A DNA stretch of 64,000 bases, taken from the NCBI GenBank assembly GCA_003220495.1, contig QHSP01000018.1:59413-123412 (forward strand), written 5' to 3'. Shown here piece after piece: positions 63,349-64,000 of the stretch; within the stretch, counting starts at the first letter, position 1, and every line of letters begins with the position of its first letter. The notes below the pieces were generated by a model. That model saw nothing but the letters and a program-made list of their open reading frames with translations, had not been told where the DNA came from and did no database searches. The DNA comes from Candidatus Rokuibacteriota bacterium. GTDB lineage: Bacteria; Methylomirabilota; Methylomirabilia; Rokubacteriales; CSP1-6. A program made the translations under genes and the position numbers.

Positions 63349-64000
63349 ATGCGACGCTACCTCTACAGCCTCGGAATCGCCATCGTCGCCGCTGCGCTCG
63401 CCAGCCCGGCGGCGGCTCAGGATAAACCCCGATACGGTGGAGAGCTGGTCTTCGCGGTGCCGTCCGAGCCGCCGTCCTACGACGCGCACCGCGAGGAGAC
63501 CTTCGGAGTCATCCATCCGGTGGCCCCGCACTACAACACGCTGCTTCGGCCCGATCCGACGGACAAGCTCGCGATCAAGATCGTCGGAGACCTCGCCGAG
63601 TCATGGACGATCTCCAAGGACGGGCGAACCTACACGATCAAGCTCCGCCACGGCGTGAAGTTCCATGACGGTGGCGAGATGACGTCCAAAGACGTCAAGG
63701 CCAGCTACGAAAAGATCATCTTCCCACCCGCCGGGGTGGCCTCCGACCGCAAGGGCGAGTACCTCGACGTCGAAGCCGTCCAGGCGCCCGACCCCTACAC
63801 GGTGGTCTTCCGGCTCAAGTGGCCGTCGGGCTCCTTCCTCATGTCGCTGGCCTCGCCGTGGAACTGGATCTACAAGGCCGACATCCTCGCGAAGGACATG
63901 CGCTGGTACGAAACCCACGTGATGGGGACCGGACCCTTCGTCTTCGTCGAGCACGTCCGGGGCTCGCACTGGGTCGGCAAGAAGAACCCGAACTACTGGG
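63349..64000 (+). CDS. Peptide ABC transporter substrate-binding protein (partial, runs off the window)
   Basis: ATG 63349 follows GGAGGAG (63337-63343). The first 217 codons are visible, with no stop before the edge. The signal peptide ends near SPAAAQ. The family 5 pattern follows: GGELVFAVPSEPPSYDAH, LAESWTISKDGRTYTIKLR (about 84-102), GVKFHDGGEMTSKDVKASYE and MGTGPF. It probably binds peptides or similar solutes for the ATPases encoded upstream. It lies 80 nt after the second ATPase. Confidence 0.88.
   Translation, partial: MRRYLYSLGIAIVAAALASPAAAQDKPRYGGELVFAVPSEPPSYDAHREETFGVIHPVAPHYNTLLRPDPTDKLAIKIVGDLAESWTISKDGRTYTIKLRHGVKFHDGGEMTSKDVKASYEKIIFPPAGVASDRKGEYLDVEAVQAPDPYTVVFRLKWPSGSFLMSLASPWNWIYKADILAKDMRWYETHVMGTGPFVFVEHVRGSHWVGKKNPNYW

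Overview
The window is G+C-rich bacterial chromosome with densely packed genes, many GTG/TTG starts and stop/start overlaps (ATGA, GTGA, TTGA). The mix of sulfur-oxidation genes, a compact TCA-cycle cluster, many ABC transporters and orphan solute-binding proteins suggests an uncultivated soil or subsurface lineage such as Candidatus Rokubacteria (Methylomirabilota). That assignment is inference from gene content; no rRNA or marker phylogeny is available here. I see no tRNA, rRNA, CRISPR array, insertion sequence or prophage.

Region 1 (about 1-19,000) is a sulfur-oxidation island. It holds a metallo-beta-lactamase/rhodanese persulfide dioxygenase-like protein, a YeeE/YedE sulfur transporter, flavocytochrome c sulfide dehydrogenase (fccB, fccA), a TauE/SafE exporter, a fused FeS/NrfD membrane protein and a molybdopterin oxidoreductase resembling SoeABC. 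After an interlude (degenerate receiver/MshEN protein, small Arg-rich protein, orphan ABC binding protein) comes a Sox cluster: a SoxX-SoxA fusion on the minus strand, diverging from soxY, soxZ, a second SoxX-SoxA fusion, soxB and a periplasmic thioredoxin-like gene. No soxCD is present. The thioredoxin-like gene has an in-frame UGA exactly where the first Cys of its CxxC motif belongs, followed by hairpins placed like a bacterial SECIS. I read it as a selenoprotein (U-P-Y-C), the most notable item in the window.

Region 2 (about 19,000-29,500) has a LysR regulator diverging from a tiny zinc-ribbon gene plus an isocitrate lyase-family gene, then envelope proteins (FecR-like/DUF6600-like, two lipoproteins), and a dispersed second SdhA/SdhD/SdhB-like set mixed with SnoaL, M20 peptidase and creatininase-family genes.

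Region 3 (29,658-40,450) is a TCA-cycle cluster: mdh, fumarase alpha, monomeric icd, fumarase beta, sdhC (actinobacterial Sdh1 type), sdhA, sdhB, sucC, a small lipoprotein, sucD and ndk. It continues into an enoyl-CoA hydratase, biotin carboxylase and biotin carrier protein.

Region 4 (43,267-55,842) has a polar amino acid ABC transporter, a TenA/PqqC-like protein, a minus-strand block (sugar-type ABC transporter without its ATPase, acyl-CoA ligase, SUMF1-domain protein), an aldolase/short-chain dehydrogenase fusion and an LLM-class oxidoreductase.

Region 5 (55,862-64,000) starts with an internally deleted thiamine-diphosphate enzyme. Two glycosyltransferases, a methyltransferase, an FmdB zinc ribbon and a GNAT/FemAB-like protein follow, then a dipeptide/oligopeptide ABC system (two ATPases and a binding protein) that runs off the right edge.
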